Shown in pieces: positions 20,566-32,435 of a stretch of 64,000 bases of DNA. The notes beneath the pieces were generated by a model, which did not search any database, was not told the DNA's origin, and saw nothing but the letters and a program-made list of their open reading frames with translations. Position numbers and translations under genes: made by a program. Each line of letters starts with the position of its first letter. The first letter of the stretch is position 1. Source of the stretch: Cristatella mucedo (lineage: Eukaryota > Bryozoa > Phylactolaemata > Cristatellidae); contig WPIO01000036.1 of assembly GCA_009760855.2 (NCBI GenBank), forward strand, positions 1,941,001 to 2,005,000. The letters are read 5' to 3'.

Positions 20566-20788
20566 TTTTTTCGCAGCCCGTAAACTAACTAACGCAAACT
20601 AACTAACTAAACTAACGAGTACGTCATGTTGTACTTATAGTACTAATACGACTGTACAGTCGTGAATAGTGTTCAAAAAAGAGAGAGAGAGCACTGCACA
20701 CTCGTAGTTTAAATTGAATTTTTCAGATGCTAGAAATTCGCAAGAACACGGAGTTGGAAATATTGCTTTCAAACGGTGGCCTCCATCA

Positions 20789-20918
<130 letters not shown>

Positions 20919-21389
20919 ACCATCTTGCGTTCTCTGCGTTGCATCTCTTTGCTGTCGCTTTAAGAGATGACGATTCTCCAGCTTTTGCTTTGGCAAGCAT
21001 TGCTTGTGTACAGCAAAGCAACCAGAGTGAGCGACACCGAATCGGAAGTCGTGCTGACGCTAAACCTTTAGTAAAAAAAATAATCTGCAGGCACATAATC
21101 TGCCTGATATTCTTAACGGGGAATAACGTGTAGGCAATATACGATTCAAAATGGCCAGTAAGTAAATGCATTCCAAAAATAAAACCTCAAGTTAATGGGC
21201 TACCCGGTCCTGACCAAAATGTTTCACAAAATTTGACTTACATTTGCATGTCAATATTTTTTGTAAAAATAAAACTAATATAGGTTACTTTTAAATACGT
21301 TTTCTTTTTTTCTCCTACACAGATTTCGCTCCATTAAGTAAGAACCCTAATCTTGCCAGTCGGTGGGGCTGTCTCACCAGCTAGGTCGG

Positions 21390-22735
21390 CGAAATGTAAT
21401 GTATCTCCGTCTGCAACTCCACAAAGTCATAAAGACTATGTAAGTGTTACGCAGGAGAGAATTGTAAAGCACACTCGCAGCCTAAGCAGCTTTTGGTACG
21501 CATTCGGTAGCCAATCGACTACATCTCACACAACAAAGAGAAAGTGGGAAACATTGCAGAGTCATTACAGCAGTTGAGATAGTGAGTAGCATAGAAGTAG
21601 CAGCTCAGGAATGCTGAAAAGGATGAGCCATATTTGGCAGGTGGAAAGTAGTGGCCATTGCGTAGGCAAAAGAACTTTTCTCTGTATCCGTGGCTTAGTC
21701 GGCAGCCATCCTAGTTCTTTTAGCAAAGGAGACACGTGCTCAAGCCTCTGGGACTTAAAAAGCTAGCCTTGCAGCTATATTCATAGCCAGCTGCATTGGT
21801 CTAGTCGAATTTTTGGTAGTCCAACCAAACGAGAATTACAATAATCAATCTGAGACGGAACTATTTAGCTAGTTAAAATTTTTGATGGCCACTGTAGAAG
21901 ACAGCTCCTAATCTCAGGTAGGGATCGGACGTGACGGCTAGCTGTAGAAGCAGCCTACTGAATGAAATCTTTGGAATTTAGGCCGCTTTTTAAAATGACC
22001 TCAAAAGCATGAGCTCTTTGTGATAGTTGCGAAACAGAATCACCTATGAGAAGAGCGAATCCTTTTTATCCAGCCACTCGCTTAGGGTGTCCTATGAGCA
22101 GCAGTTCGGTTTCATCGTAATTTAGTTTCAAGAAGTTTTTCCACCTTCAGGATCACATTCGGCAAGGCAACCATTCAGTTTACCAGTTGCTCCAGAAGAT
22201 TCCGACGGTTTTAATGACAAATACAGCAGAGTATTGTCAGCATAAAAGTGATATCCTATTCCATGGACTTTAATTATCCTAGAGATTGGGTATAAATGGA
22301 GAACAGCAAGGGACCGAAGATGGACCCTTGAGGGACTCTATAGGTGACCCGTCTCGTGTGTGAGACCTGACCCCACGACACGGATTGAATACAATTGAAC
22401 GATTTAAACCACGCCGCCAGTGCCTCGTCTGCCAGACCAATCGTTGTTCTCGATCGTTTAAGTAGATCATCGTGATCAATTGTGTCTAAGGCAGCTGATA
22501 CATCTAGCAGTGGTAGGGCAGTGACACTCCCGTCTTCGTTCCCACATAGAATGTCATTATTGACACGTAGGAGAGCAGTTTCACTGGAGTGCTGTCTCGT
22601 AAACCCCGATTGAAATGCTTCTGACATTTCATTCTTTTCAATATGTGCAACCAGCTGCTTACCGACGATTTTTCAAGAATATTTGACAAGAAAAGAAAAA
22701 AAAACTAGGCGATAGCTAGCGACGACATCTGCTTT
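21390..22735 (-). mobile_element. LINE family A, 3' portion (interrupted copy, part 1)
   Basis: 3' end 'acagacggagat' analogue at 21400-21411 (minus), then the C-terminal region, and RT motifs 'LDVSAALDTIDHDDLLKRS' and 'VPQGSIFGPLLFSIYTQSLG' (22480-22274). The YADD region at 22200-22250 is decayed. The copy is interrupted near 22735 and resumes at 23150. Confidence 0.8.
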
Positions 22736-22739
22736 GACA

Positions 22740-23145
22740 TCTATTTTGACATATGTGTCTTCTTTTCTTAGTTAAAATTGTTTATTTAAGTTTGAATGGA
22801 ATGTCTATTCGCATGCTTGATGGGCATATCTGCTGTCAGTTTTGCGATAAAGATTTCTAAATCACCATGTCTTGGTAAAACGTATTACCGCATTGTGTCA
22901 TTACGTATATTTGTAAGTGTGCTTAGCGTAGATTAGTGCATCACATAATCTTGTTTTTTATACAGCGGTGGCTACTGAACAACTAAAGATCATTAAAGCT
23001 TATCGTGTTAATCCCCGATAACTGTTTACTGCTAAAGAAGATTTCCATTTACCATGCAGCAAATGTAAAGTTCGTTGAAAAAGATTGAGTTATCTGATGG
23101 CACTTTATCAAGTGTTTGACATCAAGCTTTATTTGTAGTTTGCCA
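22740..23145 (+). mobile_element. Insertion inside LINE A carrying a LINE B 3' tail
   Basis: Foreign sequence splits the LINE A copy. Its right part (23050-23110) has 'ccatgcagcaaatgtaaagt' and 'gcactttatcaagtg', the family B end in plus orientation. The left part is unassigned AT-rich DNA. Confidence 0.55.
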
Positions 23146-23149
23146 GAAA

Positions 23150-24060
23150 TTCTGCATCTAATCTACGTTTTTTAAGTATGGGTTTAACGATTGCCGATTG
23201 GAAAGATTTTGGTGTGACCCCTCTTTCCAAAGAAGCCAAAATCTCGGTTATGGCCAGGAAAACTTGATCTGCCAGTTAAGACCACAAAGATGATGGTATA
23301 TGGTCTTCAGGAGACGAGTTCTTTTTACTAGACCTTATTAAAGTAGCAACATTGCATGCACAAATCTCGGAAAACCTTTTGAGGGAGTACACAGGTTGTG
23401 ATTCCACAATTGCTTTAGTCAGACGGGGCTGAATGCACGAATGTGCACAATTGCTTCAGTAAAGAAGGCTCAAAACGTTTCGGCTGAGCCGTTAAAACCT
23501 GGGGAGTCATACCTCTCAGCATTTGCCAGTAGATGTTTGAGTCTTGCAAATATTTTTAGGATCCGACTCACAGGAATTCAGCTTTCAAGTGAAAAATGAA
23601 GCCCTGGGGTTTGAAGCTTCCGGTTGCAAACTCGAAGGAAGTCTCTGAAATTGACTAGATCTGTATCAGACCTTGATTTCGTAAAGCAACATTGAGGCCT
23701 GCGCTTAACACGGTGCATCATTTGAAGTTTTTGTACATTGAAATGAATCTCCACGACTCTGTACACGTGTAGAATGAATGGGGGCATGCTTTTCAATAAC
23801 ACTCGTAAGTGTCGTGTTCACTTAATAAGTAACGGTATCGAGACTGTCGGTCGAGTCTGGTTGCAGTTCCAGAAGAAATACATCACAAAAAGTATTCAAA
23901 AGTGCGCCTATGTCGATGCTTTTTAGGTTACGTTGCTTGACAAGTTCGACGTTGTCCTATACGTACAATTGAGTAGAAACAGCAAACGAGACTGATCAAT
24001 GATCTGAGAGGGCCGGGTGGCTCATCACAAGGTCAGTGGGTAAAGACATCCTTAGTGATC
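23150..24060 (-). mobile_element. LINE family A (interrupted copy, part 2)
   Basis: Continues the copy of 21390-22735 upstream in the element: the linker between EN and RT (for example 'cctcggttatggccaggaa'-like DNA near 23250) through the region equivalent to 51100-51900 of the better copy. It stops at about 24060 against LINE B. Confidence 0.7.
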
Positions 24061-24079
24061 ACGAAATCTAGAAGGTTCA

Positions 24080-24240
24080 GTTCGTATCTCAGTGGGAGAC
24101 TCCAGAGTATTGACGTGAATGGACAACGGTCATCCTAGGTAATTCTGAAAAGTGGGGTACCTCAGGGCTTCGTGCTAGGCCCGGTTTTTTTCATGGCTTA
24201 TAATCTCCCTCTAGCTTATGTGATTGCCAAGCACAATCTA
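24080..24240 (+). mobile_element. LINE family B, RT fragment (split copy, left part)
   Basis: DNA for the RT region just before the YADD box, with 'VLGPV'-like and 'LPLAYVIAKHNL'-like sequence (24165-24240). It is cut at 24240 by another LINE B in the opposite orientation and resumes near 24764 with 'ctgcacttctatgtggatga' (YADD equivalent, FYVDDSQF). Confidence 0.7.
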
Positions 24241-24755
24241 ATAATAATAGTAGTAATAACAATAATAATGCACTTGATAAAGCGCCCTCAGAGAACTTAA
24301 TCTCTTTCTAGGCGCTTTACATTTGCTGCAAAGTGAAATGCAATTAAATGGTAAGTAAAAATCATGCGTGAAAAACAAACAAAATGATTAACATAGTTAG
24401 GGGTGACATGCACAGGGTCAGCATGCAAATGTGGTTAGTGGCAGCATGCACAGTGTCAGCACGCATAAGCACGTGAAGGACAAATCATAGGGACCCACTA
24501 AATGCTGTCCTAAATAGGTGTGTTTTTAAGTTCCTTTTAAATGTGGTCAGGTCAGGGGAAGTTCTGACGCAGGTCGGGAGGGAGTTCCAGGCTTTGGGAG
24601 CATACGAACTAAATGCACGGTCTCCAAAGGATTTGAGGTTTGTACGAGGTATTTCTAGACTGTTGGATTCCGAAAAGCGGGTGGTACGATGCTTGGCCTG
24701 GTGGGGGAGTATGTCGGAGAGATATTATTCCAATTTCTGAATCACACTGGGTTTT
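24241..24755 (-). mobile_element. LINE family B, 3' fragment nested in another LINE B
   Basis: (ATA)n tail at 24241-24270, the hairpin 'aaagcgccctcagagaactt', the 3' UTR, and the region antisense to 'FGDRAFSSYAPKAWNSLP' end abruptly at about 24755. Nested insertion. Confidence 0.75.
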
Positions 24756-25875
24756 CCAGTGTGAATCCTAGCCTGCACTTCTATGTGGATGACTCTCAGT
24801 TTTAACTTTGCTTTGATCCCTCCCAGCCTTCAAGCACCTCGGATTCTCTCAACTCACTTGCTGCATGTATTCATGACATCACACATGGAGGGCAGAAAAT
24901 TTTCTAAAGCTTAGCGATGATAAAACTAATTACTAGCTATGGGAAAACCCAGTGTGATTCATAAATTGGAAAGGCTGACGCTCAAAATTGGATCTGCCAG
25001 CATATCTCCAGTTGAATCAGCTCGAAATCTAGGTATCATGTTCCGAAGTGACCTCTTGTTAGACGACCACGTCAGCTCCACCGTCAAATCCGCCTATTTT
25101 CATCTACATTACGTTGCTAAAATTCGGGCTTGTTTAGATAACGATACCACGTCCAAATTAGTCCATGCATTCGTGACATCCCGTCTCGACTTCTGCAACT
25201 CACTACTTACTGGCCTACCAGCATGTGCAATCAGGCGATTGCAGCTGGTGAAAAACTCTGCAGCTAGGCTTGTCTGTCGTGAGCTTCGCAATTACCACAT
25301 TACACCACTTCTCGCCGACCTGCACTGGCTACCAGTCAAGCAACGGATTGACTTCAAGGTTTTGTCGCTCACTTTTAGGTCCCTTTATTCTTTGGTTCCA
25401 GCCTATCTCTCAAATATACTCCCCCACTAGGCCAAGCATCGTACCACCCGCTTTTCGGAATCCACCAGTCTACCAATACCTTGTACAAACCTCAAATCCT
25501 TTTGGAGACCGTGCATTTAGTTCGTTTGCTCCCAAAGCCTGGAACTCTCTCCTGGCCTGCGTCAGAACATCCCCTCACCTGACCACATTGTAAAAGAACA
25601 TAAAAACACACCATTTTAGGAGAGCATTTAGTGGGTTCCTGTGATTCGTCCTCGATGTGCTTATGCGTACTGACACTGTGCATGCTGCCACTGACCACAT
25701 TTGCATGCTGACCCTGTGCATGTCACCCCTAACTATGTTGTTCATTTTGTTCATTTATCAAGCATGATATTACTCACCAATCAATTGCATTTCCCTTTGC
25801 AGCAAATGTAAAGCGCCCATAGAGAGATTAAGTTCTCTGAGGGTGCTTTATCAAGTGCAATAATAATATTATTAT
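24756..25875 (+). mobile_element. LINE family B, RT C-terminal and 3' end (split copy, right part)
   Basis: An open frame at 24939-25430 encodes 'GKPSVIHKLERLTLKIGSAS', 'VTSRLDFCNSLLTGLP', 'AARLVCRELRN' and 'LHWLPVKQRIDFKVLSL'. It is followed in another frame by 'FSSFAPKAWNSLLACVRT', the 3' UTR with 'gacactgtgcatgctgccac', the hairpin and (ATT)n at 25858-25885. CR1/L2-like; the frame breaks at 25430. Confidence 0.85.
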
Positions 25876-25879
25876 TATT

Positions 25880-26335
25880 ATTACTATATCCCCTGACTCG
25901 ACATTTGAAAAAGGCTAAGAATCCATCTTTTCCCGATAGAATGCATGTGCTAGAATATTGAGACTGTTCTGTGTTTGCCTAGGTTTGCTAACGCTGTACG
26001 TATATCTACTAACCTTATTTTGCCAGTTGACACTGTGAAGGCTGGATCAAATGCATTATGGTTATTATTATTACCACTAACGATACGATCTTAATTTTTT
26101 TAAAGATTATGTAAAGTGCCTACACATAGAATAAGTTATCTGATGGTGCTAGTCTAGTCGAATGTATTATAATTATTATCATCATTAATATTACTACTCT
26201 TGAAAAGTGCCAACTAGGTGCTTTATCGCTCGTCACTACCATCCTGCGACTAGATGAAACAAATGCAGACTAGTCATAAATCGTTCTTCTAAAAGTGAGC
26301 AAGAAAATTCTTTTCAGGAAGCAAATAGATTTAAC
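25880..26335. other. Decayed LINE B 3' material and unassigned DNA
   Basis: Scraps such as 'tgtaaagtgcctacacatag' (26108-26130) followed by ATT-like repeats at 26165-26200 look like old LINE B tails. No gene seen. Confidence 0.4.
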
Positions 26336-26339
26336 AGCA

Positions 26340-26426
26340 ATTTGGTAATCTGTATCGCACGTGAATACGCGACAACAAATTCTCCTCTCCGTCGATTAAA
26401 TCTCTTTTCTCTGCAGCCGTCTTTCT

Positions 26427-26479
<53 letters not shown>

Positions 26480-26830
26480 CTGTGTATCTTTTCATCTCTG
26501 CTTCTCTTGTGCATTTCGTTATCTCACTTTCTCTTTTTACGATTTCTCTTCTCCCCTTTCTCACTTTTCCTTCCTTTGTTCGACCCTCTTTTCCCATCTG
26601 ACTCTCGTTCTTCGTTCGTCAATTCATCTTCACTTCTTATATCTCTTTTACCAACAGATCCTTTTCTTTGTTGCTCATCCATCAGTTCATCGTCATCTCT
26701 TGCTTCCCGTCTCACTAGCTCTTGCTCACTTTTGCATCACCCTGTTTCCCAGTATTCTGACAGAAACATGTATGCACACACTATCTGTTTTTCCTTTATC
26801 ATTCCCTTACTCTTTCTCTGCCTACTACCA
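26340..26830. repeat. Strand-asymmetric pyrimidine-rich tract with (TC)n core
   Basis: A pure (TC)n core at 26431-26474 within nearly 500 bases of T/C-biased plus strand (ctcttttc, ttcccttt). The Ser/Leu/Phe-rich and Arg/Glu-rich frames here are composition artefacts. Confidence 0.8.
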
Positions 26831-26929
26831 TTTATTAAGGAAGTTGCTGCTGGTTTCGAAAAACCTTTTAGCATATGAACCGAAGGCTTAATCCCGTGGT
26901 AGTAGTGCATCCCGTGATAACTGTATAGC

Positions 26930-27030
26930 GGCGCTGGTTTAGCCTCACCGGCTAAGGTGCTCACCTCGACCAAGGTGAAGGTGAATGGATGACCGAGGTT
27001 GATGGATCCAGCCCTGTGGTATATGCAAAG
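26930..27030 (+). mobile_element. SINE family 2 head (tRNA-like part)
   Basis: 'tttagcctcaccggctaagg' and 'tgctcacctcgaccaagg' match the tRNA-like half of the 63360 copy. The tail is lost. Confidence 0.55.
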
Positions 27031-27034
27031 AGTC

Positions 27035-28690
27035 TGAGCATTAGTTAAGTTCTCTTGGGATGCAGTGAAAATGAAATCCATTTTTTTCAAAGGGAGTGCG
27101 TCACTGTACGCGTTAGATTGGGGGCTCCCTACAGCTTTCAGATATTTGCCATCGTATCTGGGCTTTCAGTTTAGTTCTTATTATGACCTTGGCTCTAAAG
27201 ACAGGTCGGACTTCTTGAAAACCCTACATGTAGATGAGATAAAAATGACGAATTTCCATTTAGACTGACGGAATGCGTGGCTGGCTGGATAATGGGGAAA
27301 GTGTCAATTTGAGGTATGAGAAAACCGACACAATTGGAAGCATTTTTGGCCATCCCTTCTAACTCATTAAAGTTCAAAATCTGTTCTTTCGTCGTGGGCT
27401 AGATGGCAACAAATACTTGCGGGAGTGACGTGTAATAGACTTGTAAATTTATGCAGAGCATTGTGTTTCTACCGCGAGTCATTGAAGCGAGTCCACTGAC
27501 AGCGACCTCTAGTATTTGATACTCGCGAAGCCCTACAGGTCCTGCTCAAGCTGTACGGGAAGAGAAAGCTACTAAAGGTCCACAGAATTCTAACACTCTG
27601 CGATCTCGTTATACAAATACTTGTAGATGACTAAAGCCATTCTGCTCGCCAAGACCAAAAGTCGAGTTTTTGCGAAGCTTATGCTTTCGCCAAACAGCAA
27701 ACTGCAGCAACAGTGAAACCTTAAGAGGCTGGAGATGCAAGTTACAGCCTCTTACGCCTCTTGCATCTGGAGAGAGAGAGAGAGAGAGCGAGAGCGAGAG
27801 CGACCGGGCCGTCGCGCAGCGAGCCTCGCCCTCGTCCTTCATCCGCTTCTTCTTCTTCTTCTTCTTCGCGCCGACGCCCGCACTTCCGCTTCCGTCCGCG
27901 ACTGCACGGTTAAAGTTGGAGCCTCTAAACTACTTCCACTAACAGATCTTCATGCAGCGCTTCACCGGCTACACTCTGGCGCTGCTACTGGCAAAATCAG
28001 TGACCCAGAATACGACTTAGGCTTCACCATAACCGCTGGTCAGCCAGAGTTAGAGCCTGGCCGGCTGTCCTTCGACGGCTTGTCCGAGCGCTGACTGCCT
28101 GCGCAGACCTTCACCCTGCTCTGACTCGCTTCGGATAGCATCCTGACTGAACCCGTGCAGTTCCAGCGCTCCAGCCTCTGCCGCGAGTCACAAATGTACA
28201 GGACCTGCTGCCTGCTGCTGCTCCTCCCCCTCCATCTGCTCACGCAGCCTCTTCTTCTTTACTCTGCGTGCGTGAGTTGGCTTTTTTGATCAGGTGCTAC
28301 ACTAACGAGCTAAGATGACGCCTTTAGCATATTTAAAGGGTCTATGAAAAATTGGATCTCTTTGGAAGTATGTAAGCGCATATTATTAATCTTTATAGTA
28401 ATAGCAGCAGTTGTAGTAGTATTATTGTGCCTGTGCTGCAGCCATAAGTAATGGTAGCACGAAACGTGGACACACGCCGAGCGGTCCATGTTTTCGAGAC
28501 AAATTCATTGTCTGACTGGGTTCGTAACCTTAATTGTGATTTCCAATAAGCTGCAGCGGAAGAACTCCGATTCGCTCACGAGCCGATGGACCAGTCCCGA
28601 ACGCTCACAGAGCGAACGCCGTTTCAGTTGATCGAAAGGAATCGCCAGCCTTGGTGACTATCGCTAGCCAGCTGTCATACCTCAGAAAGA
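27035..28690. other. Intergenic, no supported gene; GC-rich purine repeat near 27770-27805
   Basis: 'gagagagagagagagagcga' repeats and a GC-rich block at 27770-28250 give several overlapping frames on both strands, none with splice or homology support. Confidence 0.45.
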
Positions 28691-28695
28691 CATTT

Positions 28696-28781
28696 GCCGA
28701 CACATCCTGGCTGGTATTCCTTCGCTGACGCATCCTGGCTGGTATTCCTTCGCTGACGCATCCTGGCTGGTATAATTTAGC
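28696..28781. repeat. Tandem repeat, 28-bp unit x3
   Basis: The unit starts 'gctgacgcatcctggctggt' and ends 'attccttc'. Two complete units plus a diverging third. Confidence 0.85.
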
Positions 28782-28803
28782 CAAGGCATCTTGTCTGCTC
28801 GCG

Positions 28804-29040
28804 TTATTGGGAAAGCATGAGTTTGGATTTTCTAAGCCCGCTGCTGCGCAGGCTTAACCGCACCCTCATCCGACCTGTGGCGATGCAGTGGCGATGCTCG
28901 CTACATTCGATGCTCGGTTTAGCGCTCAATAAATTGGTATGAGCTCCTTTTACTTTCCCGCGCTTTTGTTGAAAGCCTGCGAAACCATCATTCGGATAAT
29001 AGTACGTGTTATAGTTTAGAGGGTCTTGCAAGTCAATTGA
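28804..29040 (-). CDS. Candidate cytoplasmic exon of gene 2 (weak)
   Basis: Open minus frame with 'YKPKSIDLQDPLNYNTYYY' and 'AKPSIECSEHRHC', ending in a stop at 28804. A phase 1 junction is possible after an AG at about 29021, but there is no pyrimidine tract. Tyrosine-rich, so it would be interesting as a signalling tail. It lies downstream of the gene 2 transmembrane exon in the right orientation. Confidence 0.2.
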   Translation of the reverse strand, partial: SIDLQDPLNYNTYYYPNDGFAGFQQKRGKVKGAHTNLLSAKPSIECSEHRHCIATGRMRVRLSLRSSGLRKSKLMLSQ

Positions 29041-29224
29041 TTTTGGTTTGTAACCTTTCAACTGGGTTCATTTCTTCACTAGTCCGAGTATTCGTAATCC
29101 GGATTGTTCGTCAGCCCATGCACGTTCGTACCCAACACCCTACGATGCATAATTTCAATTATTAGTAGTATTAATGCATAACCCTACGGCACATGCACGT
29201 TTTGCAGTGAACTGCTAAACGATA

Positions 29225-30172
29225 ATAAAATGAACTTACTAGTAATGAGCAAACCCAGTGTGATTCACAAATTGGAAAGGCTGACGCTCACAATTGGCTC
29301 TGCCAGCATATCTCCAGTTAAATCAGCTCGAAATCTATGTGTCCTATTCCGAAGCGACCTCTCATTGGACGATGATATCAGCTCCACAGTCAAATCTGCC
29401 TACTTTCAGCTTCATAACATTGCTAAAATTCGGGCTTGTTTAGATAAGGATATCACGTCCAAGTTGGTCCATGCATTCATGACATCCCGGCTCAACTTCT
29501 GCAACTCACTGCTTCCTGGCCTACCAGCATTTGCAATCAGGCGATTGCAGCTGGTGAAAAACTCAGCAGCTAGGCTTCTCTGTCGTGAGCGTCGCATCTG
29601 CCACATTACACCACTTCTCTCCGACCTGCACTGGCTACCAGTCAAGCAAAGGATCGACTTCAAGGTTCTGTTGCTCACTTTTAGGTCACTTCATTCTTTG
29701 GCTCCAGCCTATCTCTTAGATATACTCCCCCACTAGGCCAAGCATCGTACCACCCGCTTTTCGGAATTCACCAGTCTACCAATACCTTGTACAAACCTCA
29801 AATCCTTTGGAGACCGTGCATTTAGTTCGTTTGCTCCCAAAGCCTGGAACTCTCTCCTGGCCTGCGTCAGAACACACCCTGACCTGACCACATTCAAAAA
29901 GAACTTATTAACACACCAATTTAGGACAGCATTTAGTGGGTCCCCGTGATTCGTCCTTCACGTGCTTATTCGTGCTGGTACTGTGCATGCTGCCACTAAC
30001 CACATTTGCATGCTGACCCTGTACATGTCACCCCTAACCATGTTATTCATTTTGCTCATTTATCAAGCATGATATTACTCACCATTCAATCGCATTTACC
30101 TTTGCAGCAAATGTAAAGCGCCTAGAGAGAGATTAAGTTCTCTGAGGGCGCTTTATCAAGTGAATTATTATT
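29225..30172 (+). mobile_element. LINE family B, RT C-terminal and 3' end
   Basis: A 168-codon open frame (29230-29736) with 'KPSVIHKLERLTLTIGSAS', 'TSRLNFCNSLLPGLP', 'LHWLPVKQRIDFKVLLL' and 'LAPAYLLDILPH'. Then a frameshifted 'FSSFAPKAWNSLLACVRT' region, the 3' UTR, the hairpin 'aaagcgcctagagagagatt' and (ATT)n at 30163-30180. 5'-truncated. Confidence 0.88.
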
Positions 30173-30212
30173 ATTATTATCATTTTTATTACCTGCGTGA
30201 TTTCAAAGATAG

Positions 30213-30390
30213 ATTTGGTGAGCCGTAATGGCTCACTAGGTAAGGCGGTTGCTTTTCCCGGCCTCGGCCCGAGGTCGTGGGTTCGAATCCTGCGGTGGAT
30301 GATCCTTATTCGCAGCTGCAAGCGGTGGCAATATCCGTAAAGGCTCTTCTGTCGCTATAAAAAATTGAGGCTGTTAAATCAGCTTGTATT
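30213..30390 (+). mobile_element. tRNA-derived SINE, family 1
   Basis: The tRNA-like head has an A box 'tggctcactagg' and a perfect B box 'ggttcgaatcc' (30279-30290 area). The tail 'ggctcttctgtcgctataaa' is shared with 57275-57405 and 5890-6085. Short AT-rich end. Inserted directly behind the LINE B copy. Confidence 0.85.
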
Positions 30391-31560
30391 TATTTATTTA
30401 TTTTGTATAAGATGATTATGGTATTAGACGACAGATTTGCACGCTTCAATATTTACTTGACCTTTTCATTCTCCACCAGAGACTAGAAGTAAAACAAATC
30501 ACTTCGGCTGCGGCAGTCAATAGAGGCTTGGTAATTTTTTGAAAGCTTAATCGCCGGAGCATTGGAGAGGATGCGAAAAGGTGCCTAAAGTTAGAGGCAA
30601 CATCTTGGAGCTAATGGGCTTGTTGACGAGCCATTGCTTGAAAAGGCTAGCCAGCGTGAGTCCCATTAATGTCGTATGTTATCGATGCACGTACGTATGA
30701 CGTCAGCAGCAGTTTTAAATCGATGGAATAGCCAGGAATGAAGCTAGAGTTCAAGCAACCATCTCAGCGAGCTTTTCATCAATGAAATTCCGTGTCCGGT
30801 GATATTGCTAAAGACGTAATAAAATTGCTCTTACTTTACAGGGCAATTTCAGCATATTCCTAAATTCCGCCCAAAAAATTGACCTTTTTGAACGGACTGC
30901 TATTTTATAAACTGAGCTCTATCTCAGCTTGAATAAAACGGTATCTGTTGTTCTTTGAGTAATTAGGTTTAACTCAAATTCTAATATTGTTATTATGACG
31001 TATTATTCGCATTATGCATATACTTTATGCATATTATGACCAAATATCTTTGCAAATCTTTCTTATTTACTGAACTGCCGTTTAATTGTTGGCTGAAAAG
31101 TAGTCGACGAGATCCCGGACGTGGTGCTAAGGGTTTGACTCAGTCCTGACTGCCAATCCATCGGGTTTGAATCGCTGTTGTGAGCTCGCGACAGAACGGT
31201 CTTGAATCAACCGAAAGAATGACGAGACTTCGAATCAAGCTGCGTCTCAGTGGTGCCATAGGCAAGAGCTGGCGTGCCGGAAGTAAGAGATCGCATCATG
31301 CCCCGCTACTGCAAAGGCTCGTCGCCTTTTCTCGCACGCTGTTTTGCATCCGCTTCGCCTTCGAAGTTGACCTTGGCGTCTTTGCCTTCCGCCAGAACGG
31401 ACTGTGTTCCAGAGAGGCCAGCTGTAAATGGCGGTAAAGATTTGTCTCCTCCAGCCCACTAGCGCTTTGCCTGCGAATCGAGCCGGTGATCAATGCAAAC
31501 GCGAAAAATTCGGACTCGCTTGCAATCGCGTCCTCACTGGAGAACGAGATGCTTGATGCT
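30391..31560. other. Downstream of gene 2 transmembrane exon; no confirmed exon
   Basis: At 31296-31529 a minus-strand open frame follows a good-looking acceptor (ctcgttctccag). It needs phase 2, while the gene 2 donor 40 bases upstream is phase 1, so it cannot be joined to it. In the phase 1 register a stop comes after 15 codons. No other feature. Confidence 0.4.
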
Positions 31561-31576
31561 GCAACTTATGACTTAC

Positions 31577-31774
31577 TTCCTTCAAAGTTTTCTTTACGCG
31601 AAAATATCCTTCCGAACATGCCGTTAAAGCAAAATATATTTTTCTTTTTAAAAACAGTCACCGTAAGAACTCCGATGACTAATAGTACGGCACTGAGAGC
31701 TATTGAAATTATCGGACTCGGTCCCAACGTGGTTCTAGTCATTTGGCTTGTAGTTTGTGCAGTCGGTATCGAAT
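31577..31774 (-). CDS. Gene 2 exon 5: stalk, transmembrane helix, start of cytoplasmic tail
   Basis: The exon is 198 bases, phase 1-1, acceptor gcgtttctgcttcag, donor A|GTAAGT. It encodes a Ser/Thr stalk ('SIPTAQTTSQMTRTTLG'), a hydrophobic helix 'PIISIALSAVLLVIGVLTV' and a basic stop-transfer 'FKKKN', then 'RIFSRKENFEG'. The split codon from exon 4 is G|AT (Asp). If the donor is not used, translation stops at TAA 31566-31568 after three more residues, giving a tail of about 30 residues. The donor sequence and phase match the candidate exon at 2111-2203 in gene 1, which favours further tail exons. None was identified with confidence between here and gene 1. Confidence 0.75.
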
Positions 31775-31829
31775 CTGAAGCAGAAACGCGTCAATTTGCA
31801 TATTTAGTCACAGCACACAGAAGGTAACA

Positions 31830-32435
31830 CGTCACAGCATTGCCAAGAAGCAGTATGTCGGGTCAAGTGGGTGAATGGTTTGAAGATATTGTGTACTTTT
31901 TTAAGTAGCATTTAGTAAGCATGTGTCAAAGAATATCGCAATATACGTACACGTTGTGATTGTGTGCTACAAATGATACATGAATACAATTCCTGCCCAC
32001 AATTTAAGCTTTTTAGCGACCAAGCGTCCCCTAGTATTGGTCATTTTGCACATCCCTAAATCAAGCCAAAGAGAGCCAACTATCCATTTTTCATTTACTT
32101 CTTCTTTATTTTTAGAGTTTTCTTTAGAATAAATAATATTATTATCAATCATAGTGATTTCAAGCAACCCATCAATACATTGCAGCTTGTTAAGTAGGCT
32201 GAAGTATACTAGCGTTATGCAATACTCAAGCATACTTTAAATCTTATATACAAGCACGCTCACAATATAGAAAACCGTGCACCTATCAGGAACAGGTGAC
32301 TGAGCTACTAAGGGAAATTTAAATCAATTTATTTCAGTAAGAATAATAATAATCAGGCATTTATATAGCTAAATTATTTATATAGCTAATTTATACAGGA
32401 CTAAATCTATTTTTGGGGAGTTTCGATGTACTGTA
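31830..32435. other. Gene 2 intron 4, no feature seen
   Basis: AT-rich sequence without supported exon or repeat. Confidence 0.4.

Noticed and set aside
26331-26878. 178-codon Ser/Leu/Phe-rich plus frame and Arg/Glu-rich minus frames
   Set aside because: Pyrimidine-biased low-complexity DNA; no splice or domain evidence.
30213-30310. Functional tRNA gene
   Set aside because: A and B boxes are present, but the cloverleaf is not kept and the sequence continues into a SINE tail shared with other copies.
31296-31529. Minus-strand open frame after a good acceptor, as a cytoplasmic exon of gene 2
   Set aside because: Needs phase 2 whereas the transmembrane exon donor is phase 1, and the intron would be only 40 bases.
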